Assembly: GCA_025062155.1 (NCBI GenBank)
Contig: JANXAM010000016.1
Span: 1-39,345 of the forward strand
Reading direction: 5' to 3'
Length of the DNA stretch: 39,345 bases
Origin: Gloeomargarita sp. SKYB120
GTDB taxonomy: Bacteria; Cyanobacteriota; Cyanobacteriia; Gloeomargaritales; Gloeomargaritaceae
A model generated the notes under the pieces. It was not told the DNA's origin, ran no database searches, and worked only from the letters and a program-made list of their open reading frames with translations. How positions within the stretch are numbered: position 1 is the first letter of the stretch; each line of letters starts with the position of its first letter. Both the position numbers and the translations under genes were made by a program. This document shows, in pieces, positions 18,676-26,733 of this stretch.

Positions 18676-19329
18676 ATGACGCAAGCAACCGTCGAATTGA
18701 GACCGATTCCGCGCATTGGGGACCCGGCGCCGGATTTTGAGGTGATGACAACCCACGGGGTGAAGCGATTGTCCGATTACCGGGGGCATTGGGTGGTTTT
18801 GTTCTCGCACCCAGCCGATTTTACGCCGGTGTGTACGACGGAAATGGTGGGCCTGGCCAAGCTCAACGAAGAGTTTGAAAAGCGCAACGCTAAGCTGCTG
18901 GGACTCAGCGTGGACAGCATTCATTCCCACATTGCCTGGTTGGAAAACATCCGCCAGAATTTTGGGATTGAACTGCCCTTCCCCATCATCGCCGACATTG
19001 ATATGAAGGTGTCGAGCCTGTACGGGATGATTCACCCAGGGGCCAGTTCCACAGCTACGGTGCGGGCGGTGTTTTTCATTGACCCGGATGGGATTATCCA
19101 GGCTTTGATTTACTACCCCCTGACCAACGGGCGCAACCTGGACGAACTCCTGCGCTTGCTGGATTCGCTGCAAACCAGCCGGGAGTACAAGGTGGCGACG
19201 CCGGCCAACTGGCACAAGGGCGAACGGGTGATTGAACCGCCCCCGAAGACCGTGGAAGAACTGCACAAGCGGCGGGAAACGCAGTATCCCGAAAAGGTGG
19301 ACTTCTACCTGGTCAAAAAAGACCTGTAG
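18676..19329 (+). CDS. 1-Cys peroxiredoxin (Prx6 type)
   Basis: This is a thiol peroxidase that reduces H2O2 and organic peroxides. The 217-residue protein has the peroxidatic motif HPADFTPVCTTEM with the active Cys at 53, and the long C-terminal domain typical of Prx6 (PANWHKGERVIEPPPKTVEE near 175-195). There is no second resolving Cys in the usual position, so reduction must come from an outside thiol. Length is normal. ATG 18676 has a strong GGGAGG site 7 bases upstream. The gene is 40 bases upstream of hisS and may be read through into it. Confidence 0.95.
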   Translation: MTQATVELRPIPRIGDPAPDFEVMTTHGVKRLSDYRGHWVVLFSHPADFTPVCTTEMVGLAKLNEEFEKRNAKLLGLSVDSIHSHIAWLENIRQNFGIELPFPIIADIDMKVSSLYGMIHPGASSTATVRAVFFIDPDGIIQALIYYPLTNGRNLDELLRLLDSLQTSREYKVATPANWHKGERVIEPPPKTVEELHKRRETQYPEKVDFYLVKKDL

Positions 19330-19369
19330 CCCTGTGCTAAAAAGAGGGGGTTGACGTTTACCAGGGTGC

Positions 19370-20650
19370 ATGGGCGAACCACTCCAGGCCAGCCGGGGCA
19401 CGCGGGATATTTGGGGGGCGGAAATTCTCCTGTGGCAACGGGTGGAGCAGCAGGCGCGCGAGATTTTGGGACGGGCCAACTACCAGGAAATCCGCACCCC
19501 CATTTTTGAGGCCACCGAGCTGTTCAGCCGCGGCATCGGGGAAGGCACTGACATCGTCAGCAAAGAGATGTACACCTTCACCGACCGGAGCAACCGCAGC
19601 TTGACGTTACGACCGGAAGGCACAGCGGGAGTGGTGCGCAGCTTCATCGAACACAAGCGGTTTCAGCAGGGGGTGCAGCGGTGCTGGTATCTCGGCCCGA
19701 TGTTTCGTTATGAACGTCCCCAGGCTGGGCGCTATCGCCAGTTCCACCAGTTGGGGGTGGAGGTATTCGGCAGCGACGACCCGCGCGCGGACGTGGAAGT
19801 GATCGCCCTGGCGCTGGAGCTATTGCAGTCATTGCAAGTGACGGCATTGACCTTGGAATTGAACTCAGTCGGCGACCTAGACGACCGGTGCCGTTACCGC
19901 GCCGCCCTGGTGGACTATCTCACGCCCTACGCCCAGGAACTAGACCCGGATTCCCAGGTGCGGCTGCACAAAAATCCCCTGCGCATTCTCGACAGCAAAG
20001 ACCCGAAAACCCAGGCGATTCTGCAGGACGCGCCCCAGTTGCCGGATTACCTGAGTCCAGCGGCGCAGGCCCATTTTGAGCAGGTGCAGGCAGGGTTAGC
20101 GGCGCTGGGGTTTACCTATGTGCTGAATCCCCGGCTGGTGCGCGGCTTGGATTACTACACCCGGACGGCGTTTGAAATCACCACGACAGCGTTGGGGGCG
20201 CAAGCGGCGGTGGTGGGTGGTGGACGGTACGACGGCCTGGTGGAAACGCTGGGGGGACCGGCGACACCGGCGGTGGGTTGGGCGCTGGGCCTGGAACGAC
20301 TGGTGACCTTGTTGCAAAAACAGGGAGATGCGACGATACCGGGACCAGAGGTTTACGTGGCGGCGTTTGGGGAAGGAACCGCCATCCTGGCGTTGCAGGT
20401 GGCCCAAAAACTCCGGCATTTGGGCTTGCGGGTGGAAATGGATGTGAGTCACAGCCCAGTCGGCAAGCAGCTCAAACGGGCCGATAAGCTGGGGAGTAAA
20501 GCCTGTGTGATCATTGGGGAAACGGAAGCGGCGACCGGGCAAATTCTGGTGAAATGGCTGGCGACCGGCGTGCAGGACGTCGTGGCGTTCCCAGCGGGAT
20601 TTGCCCAGCCCGAGTGGTGGCGAGAAAAGTTGGGGACCGGACCAGCGTGA
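19370..20650 (+). CDS. hisS: Histidyl-tRNA synthetase
   Basis: This is a class II aminoacyl-tRNA synthetase charging tRNA-His in the cytoplasm. Over 426 residues it has the N-terminal RGTRDI stretch, motif 1 around EIRTPIFEATELFSRGIGE, motif 2 GPMFRYERPQAGRYRQFHQL near 105-124, the histidine-specific RGLDYYTRTAFEI near 255 and motif 3 VGWALGLERL near 304. The C-terminal anticodon-binding domain begins near 325. The start is ATG 19370. The stop TGA overlaps the GTG start of the next small gene, indicating translational coupling. Confidence 0.96.
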   Translation: MGEPLQASRGTRDIWGAEILLWQRVEQQAREILGRANYQEIRTPIFEATELFSRGIGEGTDIVSKEMYTFTDRSNRSLTLRPEGTAGVVRSFIEHKRFQQGVQRCWYLGPMFRYERPQAGRYRQFHQLGVEVFGSDDPRADVEVIALALELLQSLQVTALTLELNSVGDLDDRCRYRAALVDYLTPYAQELDPDSQVRLHKNPLRILDSKDPKTQAILQDAPQLPDYLSPAAQAHFEQVQAGLAALGFTYVLNPRLVRGLDYYTRTAFEITTTALGAQAAVVGGGRYDGLVETLGGPATPAVGWALGLERLVTLLQKQGDATIPGPEVYVAAFGEGTAILALQVAQKLRHLGLRVEMDVSHSPVGKQLKRADKLGSKACVIIGETEAATGQILVKWLATGVQDVVAFPAGFAQPEWWREKLGTGPA

Positions 20651-20964
20651 CTGTACCAGCCATTTATCCAGAACTGCATGCCTTCTTAACGGGGATGAAC
20701 CAAAACCCACCCACGCCCTTGAGCACCACGGAAATTGACCGCCTGATCCGCCGCATTCCCCCCACCTTTAGCGAACTGACGCCCACCGCTTGTGCGATTG
20801 CCGTGGAAATCCACAAGCAATTGCATCTGCTCAAAACGGATGTGTTGTTCTGGCAAGCGGCCCGGCAACCGGCGACCCAGACCCAGCGCTATCGCCAAAT
20901 CCAGCAGCGGTTGGGGATTCTCCAGGGTTATGTGGAGCAGTTATTGAGCCTAGGCGATGGCTAA
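20647..20964 (+). CDS. Conserved hypothetical protein between hisS and fmt
   Basis: This 105-residue soluble, mostly helical protein has LHAFLTGMNQNPPTPLSTTE near the start and EIHKQLHLLKTDVLFWQAAR in the middle, ending in RLGILQGYVEQLLSLG. I do not recognise a named family. It has no cysteine pair, membrane helix or catalytic signature. GTG 20647 overlaps the hisS stop by three bases and the end overlaps the fmt start by 8 bases, so three reading frames are chained on one transcript. Longer versions starting inside hisS were rejected as shadow. The coupling suggests expression with the translation genes, but says nothing of function. Confidence 0.75.
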   Translation: MTVPAIYPELHAFLTGMNQNPPTPLSTTEIDRLIRRIPPTFSELTPTACAIAVEIHKQLHLLKTDVLFWQAARQPATQTQRYRQIQQRLGILQGYVEQLLSLGDG

Positions 20965-21976
20965 GCTGCGCGTGGTGTTTTTTGGGACGCCCGATTTTGC
21001 GGTGCCCACCCTGACGGCGTTGCTCCAGGAAGCGGACATTCAGGTGCTGGGCGTGGTCACCCAACCGGACCAACCCCAGGGGCGCGGTCAAAAAGTGCAA
21101 CCATCGCCGGTCAAGCAATTAGCCCAGCAACACCATCTCCCCTGCTGGCAACCGGAGCGATTGCGCCGGGACTTAGAGACCCAAGCCATCCTGCGGGATT
21201 TAAGCGCCGATGCGTTTGTGGTGGTGGCCTACGGGCAAATCCTGCCGCCTGACGTGTTGGCCATGCCGCGCTGGGGGTGCATCAACGGCCATGCGTCCCT
21301 ACTGCCCAAATACCGGGGCGCGGCGCCGATTCAATGGGCCTTGTACCATGGAGAAACCGAAACCGGCGTGACCACGATGCAGATGGATGTGGGGATGGAC
21401 ACCGGCCCGATATTGCTGCAACGAGCAGTGCCGGTTGATCTCTTCACCACCCTACCGGAACTATGGACCCGATTGGCCCAACTGACGGCTGAGTTGCTGG
21501 TGGAAACCCTGCACCGGTTGCCGACGTTGACCCCCCTTTCCCAGGACGATAGCCAAGCCAGCTATGCCCCCCTGTTGCGTCCCGAGCATTACGTTTTGGA
21601 CTGGCGGCGTCCGGCGCTGGCGTTGCACAACCAGGTGCGGGGCTTTTATCCCGAGTGCTTTGGCGTGTTCCGGGGCCAGCGCGTCAAAGTCCTGCAAACG
21701 ATTCCCCTAGCGCCCCCCCTCTTGACGACCGTGTTGGAGCGATTTCCCAACCTAACGCTCCCAGAATTGCCTACCCAGGCCCCGCCGGGAACCGTGGTCG
21801 CGCTGGTCAAAACCTTCGGACCCGTGATCGCCACCGGCGAGGGTCATCTACTGTTGCAGACGGTGCAACCCGCAGGGAAACGGGTGATGGCCGCCAGTGA
21901 TTGGGTCAACGGTCTGCGCTTGGAAATAGGGGAGAAGTGGGCGGTGCTTCCCCCCCTGGACATCCACACCACCTAG
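20957..21976 (+). CDS. fmt: Methionyl-tRNA formyltransferase
   Basis: This enzyme formylates initiator Met-tRNA using 10-formyltetrahydrofolate. The 339-residue protein begins [17 protein letters not shown] and has the substrate-binding [10 protein letters not shown] near residue 38, the catalytic loop [20 protein letters not shown] near 112-131 with the usual Asn and His, and [11 protein letters not shown] near 143 with the catalytic Asp. The C-terminal OB-like domain follows from about 205. ATG 20957 overlaps the previous gene by 8 bases. The stop TAG lies within CTAG, shared with the stop of the convergent petF, giving a 4-base overlap. Confidence 0.96.
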   Translation: MAKLRVVFFGTPDFAVPTLTALLQEADIQVLGVVTQPDQPQGRGQKVQPSPVKQLAQQHHLPCWQPERLRRDLETQAILRDLSADAFVVVAYGQILPPDVLAMPRWGCINGHASLLPKYRGAAPIQWALYHGETETGVTTMQMDVGMDTGPILLQRAVPVDLFTTLPELWTRLAQLTAELLVETLHRLPTLTPLSQDDSQASYAPLLRPEHYVLDWRRPALALHNQVRGFYPECFGVFRGQRVKVLQTIPLAPPLLTTVLERFPNLTLPELPTQAPPGTVVALVKTFGPVIATGEGHLLLQTVQPAGKRVMAASDWVNGLRLEIGEKWAVLPPLDIHTT

Positions 21977-22275
21977 TACAGGTTTTCTTCTTGGTGGGTG
22001 AGAATGGTGCAATCACCTGTGGGATAGGCCACGCAGGTCAGCACGTACCCTTGACTGATTTGGTCGTCATCCAGGAAGGATTGGTCGGATTGGTCAGGAG
22101 CGGCCCCTTCCAGCAACTTTCCGGCGCAAGTCGAGCAGGCGCCCGCCCGGCAAGAGTAAGGCAAATCTAACCCAGCTCTTTCCGCCGCATCCAAGATGTA
22201 CTCATCATCAGGGCAGTCAATGGTGGTATCGATCCCCAGATCGGGATTGACCAAACGCACCTTGTACGTCGCCAT
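21973..22275 (-). CDS. petF: Plant-type [2Fe-2S] ferredoxin
   Basis: This is a soluble photosynthetic electron carrier, taking electrons from photosystem I to FNR and other enzymes. The 100-residue protein begins [13 protein letters not shown] and has the cluster motif C-x4-C-x2-C as CRAGACSTC near residues 41-49, with the fourth ligand in YVLTC near 79. The acidic surface and the aromatic C-terminus (EENLY) are typical. Length is as expected for PetF. ATG 22275 is fixed by an AGGAG site 8 bases upstream, although longer frames exist. That site lies in a perfect dyad that can hide it in a hairpin. Confidence 0.96.
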   Translation of the reverse strand: MATYKVRLVNPDLGIDTTIDCPDDEYILDAAERAGLDLPYSCRAGACSTCAGKLLEGAAPDQSDQSFLDDDQISQGYVLTCVAYPTGDCTILTHQEENLY

Positions 22276-22288
22276 AGGAGATTCTCCT
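22276..22288 (-). promoter_or_regulatory. petF ribosome binding site inside a dyad
   Basis: On the minus strand the 13 bases directly before the petF ATG read AGGAGAATCTCCT. AGGAG can pair with CTCCT around an AAT loop, hiding the Shine-Dalgarno sequence. The same dyad could instead be a protein-binding half-site pair. The symmetry is seen in the sequence; the regulatory role is inference. Confidence 0.4.
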
Positions 22289-22596
22289 CTGAATGAATGG
22301 TCGAAGACAGGGGATACACCCCATTCATCACCATAGAACGGATAACGCCACTTGTCCGCACTCAATGGGATTTGTAATCAAACGCGGATTTATCCCTAGG
22401 TTTTCTTATAGGTGGCCTGGGAGTTGGGTTATCAAGGCGACAGGAACCCCATGCATCGTCATGTCATCTACAATGCTGAGCATCCGTTGGGTCGCAGGGC
22501 ACAGTAAGGGGCTTAGCCTGATTCGCACATCGTCGTTGAGCAATAAGGGGTGCGGTCACGCTGGCTACAATGGCAATCACAGGTGGACAAACGCCC
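22289..22596 (+). other. Divergent intergenic region between petF and the FHA penicillin-binding protein
   Basis: These 308 bases must hold the petF promoter (minus) and the PBP promoter (plus), but I found no convincing -35/-10 pair for either. TACAAT at 22566-22571 could be a -10 box for a start at ATG 22597. No gene or tRNA is seen. GGGTCGCAGGGCA at about 22491-22503 recurs, inverted, in the small repeat element at 28572-28643. Confidence 0.5.
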
Positions 22597-24786
22597 ATGA
22601 CCACGCCTTCGCGCTTCGGGTTTAGCCAGATTCTCCAGACGTTTTATGCTGGTCAAGCGGTGGTGAAACCCGGCGCCCGCGTCCCCAAGTTATTGATTTA
22701 CTACCCCGATACGCCGGAGCCGGAGGTCATTCCCCTAGTGGCGGACCAGTATTTTTTGGGGCGCAGCCGGCGCAATTGCGATATTCCCGTGCGGTCGGAG
22801 TTGGTGAGCCAGGTGCATGCCCTACTGCAACGGCAGGGACGCCGCTACGTTTGGGTGGACCAAAAATCCACCAATGGCACCTACTACCGGCGGCGGCCAA
22901 TTCAGCAACACGTTTTGCGTCATGGCGACCGTTTGACCCTAGGGCCGCCCGAACTGGCGGAAGTGGTGCGCGTCGTGTACGATGACCCACCCCCCTGGTA
23001 CGTGCGCACGGTGCGTTACGGGTTGGGGGGACTGGGGTTGGGCGTGGCGGCGCTGACGACCTGGGTGGCAATCGAGTGGCAAAAGGTTGACGTCACGCCG
23101 TTGCCCAGTGGCGCCCAGGGGCCGCTGGTGATTGTCGCACGCGATGGCAAAACTCCATTGACATCGCCCTGGAACCAAGACCACCGGGAACTTCCCCAGC
23201 TTGAAGATTTTTCGCCCTACCTGCCCAAGGCGGTGATTGCGTCGGAAGACAGCCGGTTCTACTGGCACCCCGGCGTGGACCCAATTGGCATCCTGCGGGC
23301 GATGGTGGTGAATCTCACCAGCGGGGAGGTGCGAGAAGGCGGCAGCACGATTACCCAGCAGGTGGCGCGCAGCCTGTTCCGGGAATACGTGGGCACGGAA
23401 GACTCCGTCGGGCGCAAGTTGCGGGAGATGGTGGTGGCTTTGAAGCTGGAAGCGCACTATGACAAAAAAACCATCCTGACGGTGTATTTGAATAAGGTGT
23501 ATCTGGGGGTGGCGGGGTATGGGTTTGAAGACGCGGCGCGGTTCTATTTCGACAAGTCAGCGCGGGACTTGACCCTAGCGGAAGCAGCGACCCTGGTGGG
23601 GATGTTGCCGGCCCCCAACCGGTTTAACCCGGTCAAGGACTACGATACTGCTTTGGCGTTGCGCAACCGGGTGATTGACCGGATGGAAGCCCAAGGGATG
23701 ATTACGGCGATGGAGGCCAAACGCGCCCGCCGCTCTCGCATCGAAATCAGTCCCAAGGCCAGGGCGAACCTGCAAAGTTCGTTGGCTCCCTACTTCTACG
23801 ACACGGTGATGGCCGAACTGCAACAACTGCTAGGGCAACGGCTGGCGCAGGAGGGCAATTTCATCGTGGATACGACGCTGGATGTGTCGCTGCAAAAGCG
23901 GGCGCAACAACACCTGGCACGGTTTGTCGCCAACTACGGGTCGCGCTATGGCTTTGACCAGGGGGCGCTGGTGACCATGGATGCGCAAACGGGCGGGATT
24001 TTAGCCCTGGTGGGGGGCCGAGATTACCGGCAAAGTCAGTACAATCGCGTGACACAGGCCCAGCGGCAACCCGGTTCCGTGTTTAAGGTGTTTGTCTACG
24101 GCGCGGCGCTGGAGCAGGGGATTTCACCAGCAACGGTGCTGGACTGTGCGCCGCTGGTGTGGCAAGGGGTGGCCTTTGCCGGGTGCCGTTCCGGGAGTAC
24201 GCCGTTGGATTTGACCCAAGGGTTGGCCTGGTCAGAAAACGTGATCGCGCTGCGCTTGGCGCAACAGGTGGGATTGCCGGCGGTGGTGGCCTGGGCGCGG
24301 AAATTGGGGATTACGTCGCCCTTGAACCCAGTGCCAGGGCTGGTACTAGGTCAGAGCGAAGTGACGCCCCTGGAGTTAACCGCTGCGTTTGCTGTCTTAG
24401 CCAACCAGGGCGTTAGAACAGTTCCCCATACCATTTACCGCATCCGCGACAGCAGCGATTGTACCGACCGCAGCCGCCCGGAGACCTGTCGGGAGATCTA
24501 CCGTGCGCCGGGGGGTCAACCGGTGATAGCGCCGGAAGTCGCCATGACCCTAACCCACATGTTGCAAGCCGTGGTGACCCAAGGAACGGGTCGGGCTGCG
24601 TTTTTAGGACGGGGCGAAGCAGGCAAAACGGGTACCACCAACGACGCGCGGGATATGTGGTTTGTGGGCTACATCCCGGGGGGCTTGGTGACGGGCATAT
24701 GGCTGGGCAATGACCAGAACCAGCCCACGCGGGGAAGCAGTGGTTTGGCGGCCCAACTCTGGGGGGAGTACATGGGCGGGTTATGA
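22597..24786 (+). CDS. FHA-domain class A penicillin-binding protein (transglycosylase/transpeptidase)
   Basis: This is a bifunctional peptidoglycan synthase with a cytoplasmic phosphothreonine-reading FHA domain in front. From ATG 22597 (AGGTGG 11 bases upstream; ATG 22570 has no such site) it is 729 residues. The FHA domain spans about 38-110 with FLGRSRRNCDI, SQVHA and STNGT. A membrane helix follows near 140-163. The GT51 domain has the catalytic Glu217 in SEDSRFYWHPG and GGSTITQQ near 247. The transpeptidase has SVFK (Ser494, Lys497), SEN (546-548) and KTGT (677-680). All catalytic motifs are intact. FHA-PBP fusions are known in cyanobacteria. Its stop overlaps the ATG of a histidine kinase (ATGA). 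Confidence 0.93.
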   Translation: MTTPSRFGFSQILQTFYAGQAVVKPGARVPKLLIYYPDTPEPEVIPLVADQYFLGRSRRNCDIPVRSELVSQVHALLQRQGRRYVWVDQKSTNGTYYRRRPIQQHVLRHGDRLTLGPPELAEVVRVVYDDPPPWYVRTVRYGLGGLGLGVAALTTWVAIEWQKVDVTPLPSGAQGPLVIVARDGKTPLTSPWNQDHRELPQLEDFSPYLPKAVIASEDSRFYWHPGVDPIGILRAMVVNLTSGEVREGGSTITQQVARSLFREYVGTEDSVGRKLREMVVALKLEAHYDKKTILTVYLNKVYLGVAGYGFEDAARFYFDKSARDLTLAEAATLVGMLPAPNRFNPVKDYDTALALRNRVIDRMEAQGMITAMEAKRARRSRIEISPKARANLQSSLAPYFYDTVMAELQQLLGQRLAQEGNFIVDTTLDVSLQKRAQQHLARFVANYGSRYGFDQGALVTMDAQTGGILALVGGRDYRQSQYNRVTQAQRQPGSVFKVFVYGAALEQGISPATVLDCAPLVWQGVAFAGCRSGSTPLDLTQGLAWSENVIALRLAQQVGLPAVVAWARKLGITSPLNPVPGLVLGQSEVTPLELTAAFAVLANQGVRTVPHTIYRIRDSSDCTDRSRPETCREIYRAPGGQPVIAPEVAMTLTHMLQAVVTQGTGRAAFLGRGEAGKTGTTNDARDMWFVGYIPGGLVTGIWLGNDQNQPTRGSSGLAAQLWGEYMGGL

Positions 24787-26066
24787 CGGCACCCGTGTTT
24801 GGCCAGATGCGGCGGCGCTTGGCGCTGTGGTACACGGGGGTAACGGCGGTGCTAGTGGTGCTGTTTGCCGTGGCTGGCTATGGCTATGTGCAGGCGACCT
24901 TGAGCGAGCGCATTGACGACACGTTAGACCACGTGGTGGAGGTGGTGCGGGCCACATTACCAGCAACCCCACCGGTATGGCCCACGGATGTGGATGAAGA
25001 CCAGGTGGCGCTGGAATGGTTTGCCCCAACGGGTGAGCGACTGTGGAGCACGCTGGATATGACGGTGGTGCCGCCGCTGCATCCCGGGCCCTGGCGAGAA
25101 ACGGTGAGCATTGGGGGTGGGGAAGCGCTGCGCCAGGTCACGCAACCCATCTACCGGGACGGCGAGTTGTTGGGCTATGTGCGAGTCAGTCATCCCTGGT
25201 TTGAAGTCACCAAACCCATCCGCCAGTTGGTGCGGGATTTAACGGTGGGCGGGATAGTGGCCCTGGCGCTGGTGGGCATCGCGGGCTGGTTCCTAGCGGG
25301 ATTGGCGCTTGCGCCGGTGCGACAGTCGTACCAGCAGTTGGAGCAGTTCACCGCTGATGCGTCCCACGAGCTGCGCAGTCCCCTGGCGAGCTTGCAGATG
25401 AACTGGGAGTTGCTCCACAGCCAGTACGGCGACCAGCCCCAAATCCGCGCGATGGGCCATCTCATTCAACGCTTGGGACGCTTGGTGGACGATTTGTTGT
25501 TCCTGGCGCGACAGGACACCCAGGGCATGGGCGCGGGCGAACCCTGCGTTGTGAATGAGGTGGTCAAGGACGTGCTCGCCGAACAAGGGGCGCTGGCTGC
25601 AGCTAAAGGGGTGCACATCCAGGTGGAACCGGCTCCAGAAACCTTGCTGGTCTGGGGCAATCGCCAGCAGTTGCTACGCTTGTTGACCAATGTGGTACGC
25701 AATGCCTGGCAATACACGCCGCCGGGGGGCCAGGTCACGGTGCGCAGTCGCAGTGAAGGGCAGGACGTGGTGATAGAAATTCAAGATACGGGCATCGGCA
25801 TTCCCCCCCAGGAGTTGCCGCGGGTGTTTGACCGGTTTTACCGGGTAGACCGGGCGCGGGAATGGGGAGGTGGCACCGGCTTGGGGTTGGCCATTGCCCG
25901 CAGTATTGTCCAGGCGCACCGGGGCACCATTCACCTGCACAGCCAACCGGGACAGGGGACGCTGGTGACGATCACGCTTCCCCGCTTCAAAGGGGCAACT
26001 CATCGGGAGCCGGCAACCCAGCGGTCACACCCAAATTCAACAACGCCGCCCAACTATCGTCTCTGA
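24783..26066 (+). CDS. Sensor histidine kinase coupled to the penicillin-binding protein gene
   Basis: This is a membrane sensor kinase of 427 residues. It has one helix near 13-33, an extracytoplasmic region to about 150, a second helix near 155-177, and only a short linker instead of a full HAMP domain before the H-box ASHELRSPLASLQ near 194. The N-box LLTNVVRNAW, G1 DTGIGIPPQELPRVFDRFYR and G2 GGGTGLGLAIA are complete. The architecture recalls RppB-type cyanobacterial kinases. No response regulator lies nearby, so it is an orphan. ATG 24783 overlaps the PBP stop, indicating translational coupling and hinting at a cell-wall signal. About 25 residues after the ATPase domain overlap the convergent HEAT gene by 80 bases. 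Confidence 0.92.
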   Translation: MTAPVFGQMRRRLALWYTGVTAVLVVLFAVAGYGYVQATLSERIDDTLDHVVEVVRATLPATPPVWPTDVDEDQVALEWFAPTGERLWSTLDMTVVPPLHPGPWRETVSIGGGEALRQVTQPIYRDGELLGYVRVSHPWFEVTKPIRQLVRDLTVGGIVALALVGIAGWFLAGLALAPVRQSYQQLEQFTADASHELRSPLASLQMNWELLHSQYGDQPQIRAMGHLIQRLGRLVDDLLFLARQDTQGMGAGEPCVVNEVVKDVLAEQGALAAAKGVHIQVEPAPETLLVWGNRQQLLRLLTNVVRNAWQYTPPGGQVTVRSRSEGQDVVIEIQDTGIGIPPQELPRVFDRFYRVDRAREWGGGTGLGLAIARSIVQAHRGTIHLHSQPGQGTLVTITLPRFKGATHREPATQRSHPNSTTPPNYRL

Positions 26067-26691
26067 CGCCAGCATCCCCATCCTGCAAACCAGCACGCAG
26101 GGCTTCCACCACCTGTAAATAGAGCGCTTCCGGCAATTGCTCGACCGGCAACTGTCCCAACGCCCACGTGCAATTGCTCCGCACCGCCGCCACCGGGTCC
26201 TGTTGCAACGTGTGACAGAGCACCGGTACCACCTGGGGGATGAGCGCCGGATGGGCTTGCAACAGGGGAACCAGCGCACTGGCCGCCCACAGCCGCACCG
26301 CCGGAATATCGCCTTGCAGCGCTTGGAGCACGGTCGTCACCGCTTGCGCATCCCGGCTGTACCCCAGCGCCCAGATGATCCCTTTGCGCACATAGCCATT
26401 GGCTTCTTGGCGCCACTGCTGAATCAGTGGTTGCACTGCGGCAGGGGTGGGATTGCGGCCCAGGGCATAGGCCGCGCTCAACCGCACCAGGGGACAGGCA
26501 TCCTGTAGCAAGGGAATCAACCGTTCACCCGCCCGCTCATCCTGGAGTTCACAAAACGCCCGCGCTGCCTGCATCCGTTGCCAGGGGTCGGCAGCCGTCA
26601 ATTGCGCCAGCATGGCCTCCGGGTCGGGTTGCGGCGTTTCTGGCCAATCATCCAGGGGACTGGCCCAGTCGGGGGCGTCGTCGCTGAACAT
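25987..26691 (-). CDS. HEAT-repeat protein
   Basis: This 234-residue soluble alpha-solenoid has about five HEAT-like repeats between residues 35 and 215, recognisable as paired helices with AARAFCEL, VRLSAAYALGR, VRKGIIWALGYS, VRLWAASAL, VRSNCTWALGQL and VRDDSWAALLNLG. An acidic Trp/Pro-rich N-terminal stretch precedes them. In cyanobacteria such proteins include phycobilin lyases (CpcE/CpcF types) and NblB, but this one has no clear diagnostic motif and only protein binding can be claimed. The start is taken as ATG 26691; a GTG three codons earlier is possible. Its last 80 bases lie antisense to the end of the kinase gene. Confidence 0.82.
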   Translation of the reverse strand: MFSDDAPDWASPLDDWPETPQPDPEAMLAQLTAADPWQRMQAARAFCELQDERAGERLIPLLQDACPLVRLSAAYALGRNPTPAAVQPLIQQWRQEANGYVRKGIIWALGYSRDAQAVTTVLQALQGDIPAVRLWAASALVPLLQAHPALIPQVVPVLCHTLQQDPVAAVRSNCTWALGQLPVEQLPEALYLQVVEALRAGLQDGDAGVRDDSWAALLNLGVTAGLPAPDELPL

Positions 26692-26733
26692 CGCCTGCAC
26701 AGTTGAGCGCCTGAGGTGAACCCATTATAGAAT

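Noticed and set aside
18481-19479. A 332-codon open frame on the minus strand opposite the peroxiredoxin
   Set aside because: It is the antisense of a clearly recognisable 1-Cys peroxiredoxin and reaches into hisS; its translation has no domain features and its length reflects codon bias.
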